A stretch of 64,000 nt of DNA, taken from assembly GCF_000001735.4 (NCBI RefSeq), contig NC_003075.7, positions 931,001-995,000 of the forward strand, read 5' to 3'. This document shows positions 62,348 to 64,000 of the stretch, piece after piece (position 1 is the first letter of the stretch; each line of letters begins with the position of its first letter). Under the pieces are notes generated by a model. That model did not search any database. It saw only the letters and a program-made list of their open reading frames with translations, and was not told where the DNA came from. The stretch is from Arabidopsis thaliana. Lineage: Eukaryota > Streptophyta > Magnoliopsida > Brassicales > Brassicaceae. The translations under genes and the position numbers were made by a program.

Positions 62348-63320
62348 GGGCCTGACTGGTTTAAACGCAGCGGATGCGGTTGCGGTTGCGGGAGTTTGCG
62401 GAAACAGGCGGTTGCGGTTTCAAGCGTTATCAAGTGTTTTGAACGACTGGTTGAGCGTTTGATAATGAGTGCGTTTGCGGGAGTTTTATGATTGGTAAAC
62501 CAGCGGGTGCGATAGTAATTAAATAAAAAATAACCAAAATAAATATAATATATTACTAGTAAAAGAAAAAAATACAATATATTATTATGATAAATTGATA
62601 ATATTAGAAAAATTAAACATGCTTAATAATTAAAACCATAAATAAAACATTAAATTCAAAAATAAATAAATTTTGTAAGAAAAAGCTTAGTACTTTATGC
62701 ATTTGGTACATCACCAAAAATTGCATCAAGTAGTGTAATAAACTGTAAATAACGTTGAACTCGTGGGTTTTCCGGATTGCCTCTATACATATGATAAAGT
62801 TCTAACAAGAAACGGGTCATCTCGTCTGACCAAATAATTTTCTAATCGAGAAAACAAATCAAAACATGTATTCAATCAAAAAACTCAAAAAAATACAAAA
62901 TAAATAAAATGACGATGCCATAAAATACTCAGAGAATTACACTAGCTAATGAATGGATGAAAGGATAGATCATACTTACGTTTGATTCTTGATTTTGATT
63001 TTGATTTTCGTTAGTTTGGGTAGATGCCATAATTGAGAGAATAGGGTTTCAATATATTGATTAGGATTTTCTGATAAGAATAAGATATATAGGGTTTGGG
63101 TGGAAGACATAATTATTTTAGTTAATTAAAAAAAAAAATTAACCTAACCGCTACCGCCCGCAACCGCAAACGCTTGCGGGAAGGAACTTTTAAAATATGG
63201 CGATTTCGAGCGGTCCAAAGCGGTATCTAACGGTTTTTATGATTGGTGTCAAACGCTAACAACTGCTACCACCCGCAAACGCAGCGTTTGCGGGTGACAG
63301 AGGGAGAACCAATCAAGCTC
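62348..63320 (-). mobile_element. PIF/Harbinger-like element, 973 bp, with a small spliced ORF
   Basis: Left end GGGCCTGACTGGTT, right end reverse complement GAGCTTGATTGGTT (11 of 14 match), flanked by TAA at 62345-62347 and 63321-63323. Subterminal regions on both sides (62360-62510 and 63145-63295) are packed with GC-rich GCGGTTGCG / CGCAACCGC words in inverted orientation, unlike the AT-rich surroundings. The centre holds a two-exon minus-strand frame described separately. No transposase is present, so it would need help in trans. The TSD length and the ORF point to PIF/Harbinger rather than hAT, though the GC-rich subterminal repeats also occur in some hAT elements. Confidence 0.65.
62695..63030 (-). 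CDS. Possible transposon-borne Myb/SANT-like peptide, 65 aa, two exons
   Basis: Exon 1 (63030-62980, 17 codons) reads MASTQTNENQNQNQESN and ends at a GTAAGT donor. Exon 2 (62841-62695, 49 codons) begins after TCGATTAG with KIIWSDEMTRFLLELYHMYR and stops at TAA. The join is phase 0. The W.DEMTRFLLEL motif matches the first helix of Myb/SANT-like domains, as found in PIF/Harbinger ORF1 proteins and in the host gene at 43320-44917, but the domain is cut short. It is probably a remnant; expression is unknown. Confidence 0.45.
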
Positions 63321-64000
63321 TAAGACTAATCGGACCAATTTAGCAACTTGTGTGCTTCGATGTGTTGGACTGGGCTAGATTGGGCCCAAATAGCCTGTTT
63401 TAACATTCCCAAAGATCCAAACAATTCCTTCTTCTTTCTTCCGAACAATTCAATGTAGATCCGAGCGAATCTCCTAAATTACTAAAATGCACAATTGTGC
63501 TCAGCTTACCAAAAAGGCCCAAAAGACCAAAACATATTCTGATTTTTTCTCTTTAGATACAATAAAAGTAATTTATATAGATTAGAGGCCCAATAAGGTT
63601 CACGTAGGCCCAAACATATTAAAAGTAACTCAGAAGAGATCCATCAAAATTTTGATTCACACATCTGTTTAGGAATTAAAAATATTATTTGATCGGTTAT
63701 TCATTCCTTTTCATGAAATCATGCAAAAAATCAAAAATCATTTTTTTCTCTAGAAACTACGTGGCGAGAAAGCAGAGCACCAGTTGTCTTCTTGCTCTGA
63801 TTATCTCGTTGAAACCGCTTTCAAAGCAGAGCAAAAGAGACGACACCGGAGCCTCCACTGCTTTACTTTTCCTTTAAACTGTGACTGCTTTCATTTATAT
63901 AATAAAATACATACACTCTCAGAGTCACATGTACTCTCCTCTAACATAAACACGTCACTTGTAGCGAAAACAGTATCAAGAAAAAGAGAAGATCAAACAC
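63321..64000 (+). other. Promoter region of the next gene to the right
   Basis: No gene inside the window. Several GGCCCA/TGGGCC words lie at 63365-63625. A TATATAATAAAA at about 63895 followed by a CT/AC-rich stretch looks like the core promoter and leader of a plus-strand gene beginning beyond base 64000, which by gene order would be SUS3. Confidence 0.45.
63895..63906 (+). promoter_or_regulatory. TATA box of a gene starting to the right of the window
   Basis: TTATATAATAAA in AT-rich context, followed by a C/A-rich leader-like stretch to the window end. Placement is inferred; the gene itself is not visible. Confidence 0.4.

Noticed and set aside
62348..63320. hAT origin for the element next to RHS13
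   Set aside because: GC-rich subterminal repeats are hAT-like, but no 8-bp target duplication exists, whereas TAA flanks both ends and the inner frame is Myb/SANT-like, which favours PIF/Harbinger.

Overview
The window is plant nuclear DNA. Genes are intron-rich with GT-AG splicing, the intergenic DNA is AT-rich, and the proteins match Arabidopsis thaliana genes I know. By memory, not alignment, the gene order fits the top of chromosome 4, roughly AT4G02100 to AT4G02270, ending in the promoter of the next gene (probably sucrose synthase SUS3, AT4G02280). Locus names are recollections. Exon boundaries were read by hand from splice consensus, reading frame and phase, and every model given closes in frame.

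Layout, left to right: 3' part of a TPR/J-like protein (+); a 1329-aa protein with BRCT repeats at both ends (+); CTP synthase CTPS3, 21 coding exons (+); GATL6 glycosyltransferase (-); a small unknown protein (-); importin-alpha IMPA3/MOS6 (-); two DUF761 proteins in divergent orientation; two large Cys/His-rich DC1 proteins (+) separated by a transposon-rich spacer; the TGN syntaxin SYP42 (-); zinc-finger protein DI19-5 (+); a double Myb/SANT-like protein (-); a MYND/PDCD2-C protein (+); ribosomal protein L19 (-); a type I MADS gene, AGL51, with a broken reading frame (+); a pectin methylesterase inhibitor gene with a one-base frameshift (+); the chloroplast ppGpp enzyme RSH1, 24 coding exons (+); and the root-hair protein RHS13 (-).

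These are ordinary separate plant genes, not an operon. Several pairs share short head-to-head promoters with TGGGCY (site II) and telo-box motifs: SYP42/DI19-5, Myb-like/MYND, and RPL19/AGL51.

I found no clearly new multi-gene system. The most interesting structure is historical. The DC1-SYP42 region is a tandem segmental duplication: a decayed tail of SYP42 lies between the two DC1 genes, the first DC1 gene carries an internal duplication of about 305 codons, and the spacer received a Helitron-like element and a LINE fragment. Three PIF/Harbinger-like elements with 3-bp TAA/TTA target duplications are also present. One of them carries a small two-exon reading frame resembling a Myb/SANT-like domain.
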